Positions 20,078 to 31,736 of a stretch of DNA of 64,000 bases are shown in pieces. How positions within the stretch are numbered: position 1 is the first letter of the stretch; the number at the start of each line of letters is the position of its first letter. The stretch is from Elymus sibiricus. Taxonomy: Eukaryota; Streptophyta; Magnoliopsida; Poales; Poaceae. The notes beneath the pieces were generated by a model. The model saw only the letters and a program-made list of their open reading frames with translations. It was not told where the DNA came from and did no database searches. The stretch spans positions 309,504,486-309,568,485 of the forward strand of contig CM077665.1 in the NCBI GenBank assembly GCA_039707655.1. Direction: 5' to 3'. A program made the translations under genes and the position numbers.

Positions 20078-21582
20078 TGAAAGCACATTTGCTCCCTTGG
20101 TGGTTTTGGTAATTAATAACAACATATATATCATTGGACTCATGTTTCCACTAAGTATATTTCAGGAAAAGTCTAATGATGGGATGGATATAAATTGTGA
20201 GGAGATACCCCAAGATGCAAGGAATGGATTGGTAAAGCTTCAAGCTAGAAGACTCTCTTTTTACTTTGTGAGAAATCACTTTGAGTCCATAGGAAAGCCA
20301 ATACTATTAAAAGGGGGTAAGGTATTGTTGGTGAACAAATTGCTCCACGTGCACAAGTGCTAGCCACCAAAAACACCCACAAGCTCTCCCACAAAAATAC
20401 TCTGTAAAAACCCTAATCCACAAAATCGGTGCCACTAGGTTTTCATCCGGCTCTACCGATTTTCTACCCAAGACAAAACCCTAGCCAAACCCTAGCATTT
20501 CGGTACAATCGAGACTGCATCTGTGCAACCGAGTTTCAATGACCAACTCTCTGGTGACCCAATTTATAAAATCAGAATTTCCGAGTTTATGCTTCGGTCT
20601 CACCGATTTTTGGAAACTACCCTCGGCCACTCGTTTCGGTACCACCGAGATTCCTATATCGGTCTCACCGAGATTCCGAAAGTTGCCCCATTTTGAACAG
20701 ATCGGTAGAACCGAGTTTTGCTTCGGTTTCACCGAGATGGTCAATAATGTTGTAACAGTTGGATTTGTGGAGATGCCTATATATACCCCTCCACCACATC
20801 CCACTCGTAAGAAAAGCACTCAGAACAGTTCCCCACTTCCCATATCCAAATTTCTAAGAGAGAACCACCTACCCTTGTGTTAAGATCAAGATCATCCACT
20901 CCAACCATATGGATCTTGATTTCTAGCCTCCCCAAGTTGCTTTCCACCCAATCAATCCCTTCTACCAAGCCAAATCTGTGAGAGAGTGATTGAGTGTTGA
21001 GGAGCCTATCATCTTGAAGCACAAGAGCAAGGAGGTCATCATCATTATCAAGCCTATTACCTTTCGGAGGGTGGTGCCTCCTAGATTGGTTAGGTGTTGC
21101 TTGGGAGCCTCCTACTTTGTGTTGTGGAGTTGAACCAAGAAGTTTGTATGGGCAAGGAGATCGCCTACTTTGTGAAGATCTACCCATAGTGAGGCTAGTC
21201 CTTCGTGGACGGAAGCCGTTATGGAATAGTCAAGGTTGCTACTTCGTGGACCCTTAAGGGTGGAGCCCTCCATGGTCTGTCAAGACCATTACCCTCTGTG
21301 GGTTGAAGGCTCCATAAACATGGATGTACGATAGCGCCACCTATCGGAACCACGGAAAAAATCTTCGTGTCTACAATTGCGTTTGATCTTCTAACCCTTA
21401 CGTCTATTACATGTGCTTGTCTTTACTTTTTGCTGCTATACTCTTAGACATGCATGTGTAGGGTGTACTTGTCTTGCCGTCATTGCTAAAATCTGCCCAC
21501 AACTAAAATTGGGAAAAGGTAGAATTTTTATTTGGTCAAGTAGTCTAATCACCCCCCCTCTAGACATACTTTCGATCCTACA
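20078..21582 (+). repeat. Solo LTR inserted in N1
   Basis: Starts TGAAAGCACATTTGCTCCC, ends CGATCCTACA, flanked by GTTTG at 20073-20077 and 21583-21587. N2, which lacks it, reads straight across the site (AAGGTTTGTGATTCCC at about 36313). It has no internal region or second LTR, so it is the product of LTR-LTR recombination of a different retrotransposon. A series of CGGT-CACCGAG motifs lies at 20600-20740. Confidence 0.85.
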
Positions 21583-21587
21583 GTTTG

Positions 21588-22704
21588 TGATTCCCTATGC
21601 AAGCACGAAAGTCAATAGTTATGCAATGAAATTACACCCTACTTATGGTGCATTATTCGGTGTTAGTTATGCTCAATGCCCGTTTATGTGAATTTTTCTT
21701 TCTTGGTTGGTTGCTTCTCAATCTATTTGCTAGCCTCCACTTGTACTAAGTAGAAATACTACTTGTGCACCCAAAATCCTTAAACCCAGTTTTGCCTTAT
21801 AAGTCCACCATACCAACCTATATGCGGTATTTCCATGCCGTTCTAAGCAAATTTGTATGTGCCATCTCTAATTTTCAAAATGAATTTCCTTTTTGTGTGC
21901 TTGTACTGCTCATGAAACGGTAGGGGGTGTCCAATATTTTTCCATGATAGATGTGTTATTCTCAAGATGAGTGTTTATTCACTTGTCATTGCACGAGAGT
22001 ACGGTGGTAATAGGGATTCCCAGTCCCGAAATGAAAAAGAAATTTACTTTATGTTGTTAAATAATAAATTCCTTGGAAAGTGTTGGTATGGAAGGCAACC
22101 GTGGATACGGCTAGCCATGGATTGTGAAAGAATGGTGGAAAAAGGAATAAAATTTACTTTATGTTTGGGAACCACCTATGATGTATCTAGCATGGAAAGT
22201 ATTGATAACTACTTTGTCGTTTTTGTTGACAGGAAAGGCATGCCACCCAAAATATTTTTCTTTCTCAATTTAAGCTTTGAGCTCTGGCACCTCTACAAAT
22301 CCCTACTTCCCTCTGCGAAGGGCCTATCTATTTACTTTATGCAATTTTTATTTTTAATTTGAGTCTCCATCTTCTCTTATAAAGCACCAAGTAGGTGGCA
22401 CTATGAACATACTTGTGCATTGGGTGTAGTTAATATTTGAGTGTTTTTCATGAATGGATCAATGATTGAGCATGATGGGCTAGGGATAACTTTCTTTAGT
22501 GTTGATATTTTGAAAGACATGGTTGCTTGTTAGCATGCTTGAGTATTAAAGTCTTTATGTCAAAACTAGACTATTGCTTTGAACCATCTACAAGTCCAAA
22601 TGTCCATGCTACAAAAGAAAGGAATATGTGATGAACATGTTAGGCAACATTCCACATCAAAAATACTGTTTTTATCATTTACCTACTCGAGGACGAGTAG
22701 GAAT
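21588..22704 (+). other. N1 3' non-coding region
   Basis: Homologous to 36317-37441 in N2. A stretch at 22160-22360 stays open in both copies, but the upstream frames disagree, so I treat it as non-coding. It ends in CTCGAGGACGAGTAGGAAT, just before the polypurine tract. Confidence 0.55.
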
Positions 22705-22719
22705 TAAGCTTGGGGATGC
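22705..22719 (+). other. N1 polypurine tract
   Basis: TAAGCTTGGGGATGC lies directly against the TGATACG start of the 3' LTR, where plus-strand DNA synthesis is primed. Confidence 0.85.
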
Positions 22720-23303
22720 TGATACGTCTCCAACGTATCTATAATTTTTGTTTGTTCCATGCTGTTATATTATCATTCTTGGATGTTTTACAATCAGTTT
22801 ATAGCAACTTTATATCATTTTTTTGGGACTAACCTGTTGACATAGTGCCAAGTGCCAGTTGCTGTCTTTGCTTGTTTTTTACTTCGCAGAATATCGGTAC
22901 CAAACGGAGTCCAATCGCGACGAAACTTTTTGGAGATTTTTTTTGGACCAGAAGGAGGCAAGTGGGCCAAAGAAGTAACCGGGAGGGAGCCCAGGCCACC
23001 CACAAGACACCAGGGCGCCGCAGGGGCCCCGGGCGCGCCCTGGTGGGTTGTGGCTGCCTCGGGAACCTTCTCCACCTCCTCTGAGCTCTATAAATACCCA
23101 AATATTCCAGAAACCCTAGAGGAGTTGACGAAAAATACTTCCAGCAGCCGCAAGTTCCAGAACTGTGAGATCCAATCTAACACCATCACGGAGGGGTTCA
23201 TCATCCTCATTGGTGCCTCTCCGATGATGCGTGAGTAGTACACCATAGACCTACGGGTCCGTAGGCAGTACCCAGATGGCTTTCTATCTCTCTCTCTCTC
23301 TCC

Positions 23304-23335
<32 letters not shown>

Positions 23336-24331
23336 TGATTCTCAATACAATGGTCTCTTGGAGATCTATTGTAATGACCTTTTGCGGTGTGTTTGTTGGG
23401 ATCCGATGAATTTTGAGTTCATGATCAGTTTCTATCCATGAATATTATTTGTGTCTTCTTTGATCTCTTATATGCATGATTACTTATAGCCTCGTATTTC
23501 TTCTTCGAATATTTGGTTTAGTTAGGCCAACTAGATCGATTTTTCTTGCCATGGGAAGAGGTGCTTTGTGATGGGTTCGATCTTGCGGTGTCCTCTCCCA
23601 GTGACAGAAGGGGCAGCGAGGCACGCATGTATCGTTGCTATTAAGGATAACAAGATAGGGTCTATTCCTACATGAATAGATCTTTTCTACATCATGTCAC
23701 TGTTCTTATTGCATTACTCCGTTTTTCCATGAACTTAATATGCTAGATGCATGTTGGATAGCGGTCGATGTGTGGAGTAATAGTAGTAGATGCGGAATTG
23801 TTTCGGTCTACTAATCTTGGACGTGATGCCTATATAATGATCATCGCCTTGGATATTGTCATGATTATTTGATCTTCTATCAATTGCCCAACAGTAATTT
23901 GTTCACCCACCGTGTGCTATACTCATGAGAGAAGCCACTAGTGAAACCTACGGCCCCCGGATCTATTTTTCCAACATATTGCTTTCCGATCTATCTTTTT
24001 GCCGCTTTTGTTTTCAGATCTACTATTCCAAGAACCCAAAAATACCTTTCTGCACTTTTTATTTGCCTCTTTTATTTTGTGTTCTTGCGAGATCTATTTA
24101 TCCAATCGACAATCTAATCTATCTTTTTACCATGGAGGGATTGACAACTTCTCTTTCGCGTCGGGTTGCAAGTATTTGTTCTTTGTGTGCGGGTACTGTT
24201 TACATAGTGTTGCGTGATCCTCTTACTGGTTCGATACATTGATTTCATAACTAAGGGAAATACTTGCTGTCGCTGTGTTGCATCATCCCTTCCTCTCTGG
24301 GGAAACACCGACGCAGTCTCAAGCCATGTCA
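22720..24331 (+). repeat. N1 3' LTR
   Basis: Pairs with 15970-17544; TATAAATA at 23089-23096. It is longer than the 5' LTR mainly because of an expanded (TC)n run at about 23283-23336. Confidence 0.9.
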
Positions 24332-24336
24332 CTTCA

Positions 24337-24715
24337 TACTCAAAAACTTGGTTTTGAAGATCATAGATTTGACTTTGCAGAAAATTGATTTCTCGTTGAA
24401 GGTGAGGACGATGTCCTTCATGGACCGGCCATCCACCATGTGATCACGGGTGAATTCCGTCATCATGTAGTGATTGGCACTAAGTCCACGCTCCACCATC
24501 CGTTGGCACTTGAAGATGTCTTGTTCCACCGCCTCGAGCCTGGCCTCGATGCTTCCCGTCCTCTTGGGCCATGAACATCTTGGATGTGGAGCACACCCTC
24601 ACGCATCTCAATGGCTTGGGGGTGCTTCATCACCTCCGACAAGTACGGGTTGATGACCTTCTCAAAGAACTTGTCCTTGGAGGAGCTTGGTGGAGCGATG
24701 GAGATCTAGATCTGA
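24337..24715 (-). pseudogene. Extra 3' ORF of R1, N-terminal part, frameshifted
   Basis: The minus strand reads KDKFFEKVINPYLSEV, PQAIEMREGVLHIQD, then in another frame IEARLEAVEQDIFKCQRM and HYMMTEFTRDHM, and in a third frame LQREINFLQSQIYDLQNQVF, a heptad-like coiled coil. At least two frameshifts separate the parts. It continues beyond N1 at 15969. Position after pol suggests the extra ORF of Athila-type elements; no transmembrane segment is seen. Confidence 0.45.
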
Positions 24716-25037
24716 CGAGAAAATAGCATGAAACAAGAACAGAGAATTTTTATGCGATGCGGTGGTCAAAACAATCGGGGGTATATATAAAGATTTTTTT
24801 ATCTTGGGAAGCAAGAATATGGAAGGAAAACAGAGTCGGGAAGGTGCCCGAGGGGGGCACAACCCACCAGGGCGCGCCAGGTAGGGCAGGCGTGCCCTGG
24901 TGTATCGTGCTCACCTCGGTTGCTTTCCTATTTATTTCTTATTTTCCTATTTTTTGTAATATTCCAAAACTAACAGAAAATATTTTTGCGTATTTTTCGG
25001 AGTCTGTTTACTTACCGTATCACGTACCTCCTCTTTT

Positions 25038-26449
25038 TCAGGATTCTGGAGTGTTCCGAAAGGTTTCTTTTATGTGTTCCTCCGGTGTGATGGTTTGGAT
25101 AATATTGCTTTCAACATTAATAGGCATACCTAAGATATAGTGTTTAATTCTTTGTCCATTTACCACCTTCGGGTTAGTACCTTCGGCATTATTAATCTTG
25201 ATAGCTCTAGAACGATAAACCTCTTCGATAATATATGGTCCTTCCCATTTGGAAAGAAGCTTTCCTACAAAAATCTAAAACGAGAGTTGTACAAAAGAAC
25301 ATATTCTCCAACTTTGAATTCCCGCTTTTGGATTCTTTTATCATGCCATCTTTTAACTTTTTCTTTGAATAGTTGGGCATTTTCATAAGCTTAGGTTCTC
25401 CATTCATCTAGTGAGCTAATATCAAATAACCTCGTTTCACCGGCAAGTTTGAAATCATAATTGAGTTCTTTAATTTCCCAAAATGCTTTATGTTCTAACT
25501 CTAGAGGCAAATGACAAGCTTTTCCATATACCATTTTGTATGGAGACATACCCATAGGATTTTTATAAACTGTTCTATAGGCCCAAAGTGCATCATCTAG
25601 TTTCTTAGACCAATTCTTTCGGGACCTATTGACAGTTTTTTGTAATATTAATTTTATTTCTCTATTGCTAAGTTCAACTTGACCACTAGATTGAGGATGA
25701 TAGGGTGATGCAATTCTATGGTTAACATCATATTTAGCAAGCATTTTACGGAAAGCACCATGAATAAAGTGTGAACCACCATCAGTCATTAAATATCTAG
25801 GGACTCCAAACCTCGGGAAAATAACTTCTTTAAGCATTTTAATGGAGGTGTTATGATCAGCACTACTAGTTGGAATAGCTTCTACCCACTTAGTAACATA
25901 ATCAACAGCAACCAAAATATGAGTATCCCATTAGAGGAAGGAAAAGGTCACATATAGTCAAAACCCCAAACATCAAATGGTTCAACAACAAGTGAATAAT
26001 TCATAGGCATTTCCTGACACTTACCGATATTAACAATTCTTTGACATTCATCACAAGATAAGACAAACTTACGGGCATCTTTGAAGAGAGTAGGCCAATA
26101 AAAACCAGATTCTAATACCTTGTGAGCAGTTCTATATCCCGCATGATGTCCTCCATAGGTTTCAGAATGACATTTCCATAGGATTTGTTCATGTTCATGC
26201 TCAGGTACACAACGTCTAATAATACCATCTACCCCTTCTTTATAAAGATGCGGGTCATCCCAAAAGTAATGTCTTAAATCATAGAAGAATTTTTTTCTTT
26301 TGTTGGTATGTGAAACTAGGTGGTATATATTTAGCAACAATGTAGTTAGCATAATCATCACACCAAGCAGTGTTTTGAGAAACATTTATTACAGCTAACT
26401 GTTCATCAGGAAAACTATCATTAATAGGTAGTGGGTCATCAAGAATATT
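25038..26449 (-). pseudogene. R1 integrase and pol C-terminus
   Basis: The N-terminal HHCC zinc finger is visible (CHSETYGGHHAG, then CDECQR). The DDE core keeps its three acids: [13 protein letters not shown], and [11 protein letters not shown]. After a TAA at 25391, the same frame continues as AYENAQLFKEKVKRWHDKRI and KLLSKWEGPY and ends at TGA 25038-25040. It is broken by a frameshift in an A-run at about 26300, a TGA after GFDYM with a nearby small deletion (about 25920-25950), and the TAA at 25391. A functional integrase would insert element cDNA into host DNA; this copy cannot make one. Confidence 0.8.
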
Positions 26450-27733
26450 TTATAACCTAGACAAGTTATCAACTACGGGGTTCTCAGCTCCTTTCCTATC
26501 AGTGATATGTAAATCAAATTCTTGAAGCAAGAGAACCCACCTAATGAGTCTAGGTTTAGCATCTTTCTTTTCCATAAGATATTTTATAGCAGCATGATCA
26601 GTGTGAACAATAACTTTGGAATCGACAATGTAAGATCTAAATTTATCACAAGCAAACACAACTGCTAAAAATTCTTTTTCAATAGTAGCATAATTTCTTT
26701 GGGCACTGTCTAGAGTTTTGCTAGCATAATGGATAACATTTAATTTCTTATCAACTCTTTGTCCTAGAACATCACCAACAGCATAATCACAAGCATCACA
26801 CATAATTTCAAAAGGCAAGTTCCAATCAGGTGGTTGAACAATAGGTGCAGAAGTTAGGGCTTTCTTGAGTGTTTCAAAGGCTTCTACACAATCATCATCA
26901 AAAACAAATGGAATATCCTTTTGTAAAAGATTAGTAAGAGGCCTAGAAATTTTAGAGAAGTCTTTAATAAACTTCCTATAGAAACCAGCATGACCAAGGA
27001 AACTCCGAATACCTTTAATATCTTCAGGGCATGGCATTCTCTCAATTGCATCAACTTTAGCCTTATCCACCTCAATACCTCGTTCAGATATTTTATGCCC
27101 CAAGACAATACCTTCATTAATCATAAAGTGGCACTTTTCCCAATTCAAGACGAGATTGGTTTGTTCACATCTCTGCAAAACTCGATCAAGGTTGCTTAAG
27201 CAATCATCAAAAGAAGTTTCACAAATGGAAAAATCATCCATGAAAACCTCCACAATCTTTTCACAAAAATCAGAAAATATAACAATCATACATCTTTGAA
27301 AGGTAGCAGGTGCATTGCATAAACCAAAAGACATACGTCTATAAGCATAGGTTCCAAAAGGACAAGTAAAGGTGGTTTTCTCTTGATCAGGTTGTGATAT
27401 AGGTATTTGAGAGAAACCAGAATATCCATCCAGGAAACAAAAATGTGTGTGCTTAGATAATCTTTCTAGCATTTGATCAATGAAAGGCAGAGGGTAATGA
27501 TCTTTTCTAGTAGCTTTATTTAATTTTCTAAAATCAATTACCATTCTATAGCCAGTGACAATTCTCTGTGGGATAAGTTCATTTTTATCATTAGGAACAA
27601 CAGTAATACCTCCCTTCCTAGGGACACACTGAACGGGACTTACCCATCTACTATCAGCTATGGGATAAATTATACCTGCTTGAAGAAGATTTAATATTTC
27701 AGTTCTTACCACTTCTTTCATCTTAGGATTCAA
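26450..27733 (-). CDS. R1 reverse transcriptase / RNase H segment
   Basis: Open over 427 codons. The RT core is clear: [65 protein letters not shown], and the catalytic FMDDFS (the family's F-x-DD box). [17 protein letters not shown] marks the connection. RNase H follows with [26 protein letters not shown] and [11 protein letters not shown], and the segment ends [11 protein letters not shown], a typical RNase H end in gypsy elements. The upstream stop at 27734 and the downstream TAA at 26450 are in the same frame as protease and integrase leader sequence, so this is a piece of a broken polyprotein rather than an independent gene. Confidence 0.9.
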   Translation of the reverse strand: MNPKMKEVVRTEILNLLQAGIIYPIADSRWVSPVQCVPRKGGITVVPNDKNELIPQRIVTGYRMVIDFRKLNKATRKDHYPLPFIDQMLERLSKHTHFCFLDGYSGFSQIPISQPDQEKTTFTCPFGTYAYRRMSFGLCNAPATFQRCMIVIFSDFCEKIVEVFMDDFSICETSFDDCLSNLDRVLQRCEQTNLVLNWEKCHFMINEGIVLGHKISERGIEVDKAKVDAIERMPCPEDIKGIRSFLGHAGFYRKFIKDFSKISRPLTNLLQKDIPFVFDDDCVEAFETLKKALTSAPIVQPPDWNLPFEIMCDACDYAVGDVLGQRVDKKLNVIHYASKTLDSAQRNYATIEKEFLAVVFACDKFRSYIVDSKVIVHTDHAAIKYLMEKKDAKPRLIRWVLLLQEFDLHITDRKGAENPVVDNLSRL

Positions 27734-28246
27734 TCATCGTTGGTGATCAACAACGGGTTTAGCATCAGGTTCCATATTGATCTTGTGCTGGCATAGAGTG
27801 GGACTAATGCCCTTAAGATCATCAAGAGTATATCCAATAGTAGCCCGGTGCTTCCTCGGAATTTTTAATAATCTTCCTTTTTCATGTTCTGAAAGGTTAG
27901 CACTAATAATAACATGATATATCTTTTTCTCATCAAGATAAGCATACTTCAAAGTGTGAGGCAATTGTTTTAATTCAAACACAGGATCACCTTTAGGTGG
28001 AGGAGGACCTCCTAGAGTTTCAATAGGCAAATTGTGTTTTAGGAGAGGTTGTTGTTCAAAGAAAATTTTATCTATTTCATTTCTTTCATGCAAGTGCATA
28101 TCATTTTCATGGTCTAGCAAATATTGTTCTACTGGATCAGTAGGAGGAACGACAATAGAAGCAAGACCAATTATTTCATCCTTACTAGATAATTCTTTAT
28201 TACGGGGTTGTCTACTAAACTTGGAAAAGTTAAACTCATGAGACAC
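27734..28246 (-). pseudogene. R1 protease-RT linker
   Basis: In frame with protease upstream and RT downstream. It includes VFELKQLPHTLKYAYLDE and GRLLKIPRKHRATIGYTLDDL, the conserved run-up to RT in Athila-type pol. It ends at a TGA after HQR, where CGA to TGA is the simplest cause. Confidence 0.75.
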
Positions 28247-28270
28247 ATCGCCAAAACTAACACCGACAGT

Positions 28271-29059
28271 TTATTTTTCACAATCTATCTTAGCATTAAC
28301 AGTGTTCAAGAAAGGTCTACCAAATATAATGGGACAAAAGTCATCTTGTGGGGAACCAAGAACTAGAAAATCAGTAGGATATTTTATTTTCCCACACAAG
28401 ACTTCAACATCTCTAACAATTCCAAGTGGTGTGATGGTGTCTCTATTAGCAAGTTTAATAGTAACATCAATGTCTTCTATTTCGGTGGGTGCTATATCAT
28501 TCATAATTTCTTGGTATAAGGCAAAAGGAATAGCACTCACACTAGCACCCATATCACATAAACCATGGTAGCAATGATTTCCTATTTTAACTGAGACAAC
28601 AGGCATGCCAACTACGGGTCTATGTTTATCTTTTTCATCGGGTTTGGCAATTCTAGCAGCTTCATCACAGAAGTAAATAACATGTCCATCAATATTTTCT
28701 ACCAAGAGATCTTTAACCATAGCAACACTAGGTTCTACTTTAATTTGTTCAGAGGGATTAGGTGCTTTCATATTACTTTTGAGAACCACAGTTGATACCT
28801 TAGCATGTTCCTTTATCCTAACAGGGAAAGGTGGTTTTTCAATATAAGCAGTAGGCACAACTGGATCAACATTGTAAATAATGGTTTCATTTTTAGCTTT
28901 TACCGGTTCTTTAATTTCTTCTTTAATAGGGGGATGATATTTAAACCAATTCTCCTTAGGGAGATCAAAATGAGTAGCAAATGATTCACAAAAAGAGGCT
29001 ACTATCTCAGAGTCAAGTCCATATTTAGTGCTAAACTTGTGAAAAGCATCGGTATTCAT
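28271..29059 (-). pseudogene. R1 gag C-terminus and aspartic protease
   Basis: The protease active site reads LCDMGASVSAIPF (D-x-G-A-S), followed by the flap-like region and CPIIFGRPFLNTVNAKID. This Asp protease would cleave the gag-pol polyprotein. The frame is continuous with gag and with RT; the stop at 28271 is TAA. Confidence 0.85.
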
Positions 29060-29764
29060 AAAAGATTTAACACAATCAAACTTAAGCTTAATACCTGACT
29101 CATTACCTTCGTCGAGTTCCCAATCTTAAGAGTTGCATTTAATTCTTTCTAAGAGATCCCACTTGAATTCAATAGTCTTTTTCATAAAAGAACCAGTACA
29201 AGAAGTATCGAGCATGGATCGATCATTATGAGGATACCGAGCATAAAAATCCTGAATAATAATTTCCCTTGAGAGATCATGATTGGGGCATTAATATAAC
29301 ATTGACTTAAGCTTCCCCCAAGCTAGAGCGATGCTTTCTCCTTCACGAGGCCAAAAATTATATATATAATTCCGATCACGATGAACTAGATGCATAGGAT
29401 AAAACTTTTGGTGGAATTCTAATTTCAATCGATTCCAGTTCCATGATCCAATATCATCACATAGCCTATACCATGTCAATGATTTTCCCTTCAAATATAA
29501 AGGGAAAACCTTCTTCTTAACTTCATCTCCGGGTAAACCTGCAAGCTTAAATAATCCACAAATTTCATCCACATGTATTAGATGCATATCAGGATGTTCA
29601 GTTTTGTCTCCTGCATAAGGATTAGTTAGCAGTTGTTCTACCATACCCGAAGGAATTTCATAACCAATATTTTCAGTAGGTGCAGTAGGTTGAGGGGAAA
29701 CTAATTGTGGTTCCAGTCGAGGTGAAGATACCCCGAACAAACCCCTCAAAGGATTGTTTTCCAT
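29060..29764 (-). pseudogene. R1 gag
   Basis: ATG at 29764 (MENNPLRGLFG). It contains the retrotransposon gag core: HLIHVDEICGLFKLAG, VFPLYLKGKSLTWYR, WNRLKLEFHQKFYP, ESIALAWGKLKSML. In-frame TAA codons lie at 29291 and 29126-29128. Between and after them the frame reads CPNHDLSREIIIQDFYAR and FMKKTIEFKWDLLERI, so only point changes broke it. Gag forms the virus-like particle that packages element RNA. Confidence 0.85.
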
Positions 29765-29841
29765 AGTAGCAAGTGACAATAAATTTCAGCACGTCGTATA
29801 AATTTTTCCTTACCGATTTCCACTTACCAAGAGTGCTTAAC

Positions 29842-29859
29842 TCTCCGGCAACGGCGCCA
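29842..29859 (-). other. R1 primer binding site, tRNA-Asp type
   Basis: On the minus strand TGGCGCCGTTGCCGGAGA, one base away from the N-element site. The leader between LTR and site (AGGCTCTTTTC) nearly matches that of N2 (AGCTCTTTTC). Confidence 0.85.
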
Positions 29860-29870
29860 GAAAAGAGCCT

Positions 29871-30831
29871 TGATGACCCACAAGTATAGGGGGTAAATCA
29901 TAGTCCTTTCGATAAGTAAGAGTGTCGAACCCAACGAGGAGCAGAAGGAAATGACAAGCGGTTTTCAGCAAGGTAATTTCCGCAAGCACTAAAATTGTAG
30001 GTAACAAGTAGTTTGATAGCAAGATAATTGGTAACGAGCAAGTAACGGTAACGGTAAATAAAGTGCAGCAAGATAGCACAATCCTTTTGTGGCAAAGGAC
30101 AGGCCAAAACAGTCTCTTATAATAAGCAAGCGTTCTTGAGGGTACACGGGAATTTCATCTAGTCACTTTTATCATGTTGGTTTGATTTGCGTTCGCTAGT
30201 TTGATAATTTGATATGTGGGTGGACCAGTGCTTGGGTGCTGTTCTTACTTGAACAAACATCCCACTTATGATTAACCCCCTCGCAAGCATCCGCAACTAC
30301 GAGAAAAGTATTAAGATAAAATCTAACCATAGCATTAAACATTTGGATCCAAATCAGCCCCTTACGAAATAGCGCATAAACTAGGGTTTAAGCTTCTGTC
30401 ACTCTAGCAACCCATCATCTAATAACTACTCCACAATGCATTCCCTTAGGCCCAAACATGGCGAAGTGCCATGTAGTCGACGTTCACATGACACCACTAA
30501 GGGAATCACACCATTCATATCATCAAAATATCGAAAACATATCAAATTCACATGATTACTTGCAACATGACTTCTCCCATGACCTCAAGAACAAACGTAA
30601 CTACTCAAAAATGTTATTCATGCTCAAGATCAGAGTGGTATTAAATAGCATAATGGATCTGAACACATAATCTTCCACCAAATAAACCATATAGTAATCA
30701 ACTACGAGATGCAATCAACACTACTAGTCACCCACATGTACCAATCTGAGGTTCCGGTACAAAGATTGAACACAAGAGATGAACTAGGGTTTAAGAGGAG
30801 ATGGTGTTGTTGAAGATGTTGATGAAGATTG
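29871..30831 (-). repeat. R1 5' LTR, cut by R2
   Basis: On plus it starts TGATGACCCACAAGTATAG at 29871 (LTR 3' end on minus). 30164-30831 matches 13013-13680. The rest, equivalent to 13681-14235, is displaced beyond the right edge by R2. Confidence 0.85.
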
Positions 30832-31701
30832 TGTCGGCGTTCTGGGGACGGGGGTACCCAGACCTGCCGGCCTGCGGCCCGGGGCGTGGCCCACCTCGAC
30901 GGCCAAGCACGGCCGAGAACGGCCTCATTCAAGACAAGGCCCTCGCGAGAGCCCCGCGCTCGCGAGGGAGACGGTGCCAAGGCCCTCGGAGGGAAGAGGC
31001 CTCCCCAAGCCCCCTCTTGAGCGGCGGAGATCTCCATGCAACACTCGGCCTCGGGAGGTCGAGAATAACACAAGCCGGGCCAGGCGGGCGCCAGTGCGTG
31101 CAGAGGAAACAATTTCCTCTTTGGTGCAAAAGGAGGCAAATGCGTACGCCGGTTCCCAAAGCACCCCCCAAAGGTTTCCACTCTGGTGCAACGAGACCAA
31201 GACCACGAGCCCAGCAGGACGAACGTCATCACCGAGCCCACCTCTGCATCACCACCGGCTACTTTGCAGGCGAAGACCACCTTTCGGCAGGATAAGATGT
31301 ACTCCTTGTCCCCCCTTCTAAATTGGCCGTTGTGGGATCCCGTCCCTCCATTGCGATAAGGGAAGAGGACCCGGGTCGCTATAAATAGGGCTAGGCCACC
31401 CCGTGGAGACGGGACAAAGGGGGACACCACCCGAGCGCTCTCACGAGGCAACTCACCACTGTACTAGTTCATCCACAAACCTCCTCGTGAGGCAATCCAC
31501 AAAAGGCAGGAGTAGGGTTTTACGTTTCGTAGCGGCCCGAACCTGTGCAAATCCTCGCGTGCTATCTTCTTCCTTGCAAATGAGCGGGTTCGTCGAGCCA
31601 AGTTATCGAGCTGTGAGCTTGAGGTCGAAGCTGGTGGGGATCTTCGCACACGATCCCCGTGTTCGAACCTCTTTGGGTTTTGCGGAGCCCGAAATCCGAC
31701 A
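30832..31701 (+). repeat. R2 5' LTR
   Basis: Starts TGTCGGCGTTCTGGGGACG, ends AAATCCGACA; the ends TGTCGG/CCGACA are inverted repeats. TATAAATA is at 31380-31387. Strongly GC-rich, unlike R1 and the N elements. Confidence 0.85.
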
Positions 31702-31703
31702 TT

Positions 31704-31722
31704 TGGCGCGCCAGGTAGGGGG
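31704..31722 (+). other. R2 primer binding site
   Basis: TGGCGCGCCAGGTAGGGGG starts 2 bases after the LTR end, the usual spacing. The cognate tRNA is not assigned. Confidence 0.65.
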
Positions 31723-31736
31723 CGTGTCGGAGTCTT

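Larger units (their letters stand above)
15970..24331 (+). mobile_element. N1: complete LTR retrotransposon lacking gag and pol
   Basis: LTRs 15970-17544 and 22720-24331 (TG...CA), target duplication CTTCA at 15965-15969 and 24332-24336, tRNA-Asp-type primer site at 17555 and polypurine tract at 22705. The interior holds no gag, protease, RT or integrase; it has one conserved ORF (17854-18702), a hairpin pair (19347-19433) and a solo LTR (20078-21582). It is inserted in R1. By eye the LTRs differ at about 20 positions in their first 400 bp, so it is older than N2. Transcript orientation is plus. Confidence 0.9.
13013..30831 (-). mobile_element. R1: Athila-like Ty3/gypsy retrotransposon, minus strand, interrupted
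   Basis: Pieces in the window: 3' LTR fragment 13013-14235, internal 14236-15969 and 24332-29870, and 5' LTR fragment 29871-30831. The internal part carries gag, protease, RT/RNase H and integrase in the gypsy order on the minus strand. The primer site is complementary to tRNA-Asp and the polypurine tract is TAAGCTTGGGGGAGT, next to the LTR at 14236. N1 (15970-24331) is inserted in the 3' internal region, T1 in the 3' LTR, and R2 in the 5' LTR. The two LTRs overlap only in 13013-13680 and 30164-30831; other parts are masked by the insertions. Confidence 0.85.

Noticed and set aside
22160..22362. Possible second ORF of N elements (VSSMESI...YFVVFVDRK...HLYKSLLPSAKG), also at 36862-37098 in N2
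   Set aside because: The last 60 residues are similar in both copies, but upstream frames disagree and start codons do not correspond. It fits conserved non-coding DNA that happens to stay open.
30801..31451. Long frames on both strands across the R2 LTR
   Set aside because: The region is an LTR with terminal inverted repeats, TATA box and primer site; frames arise from GC richness.
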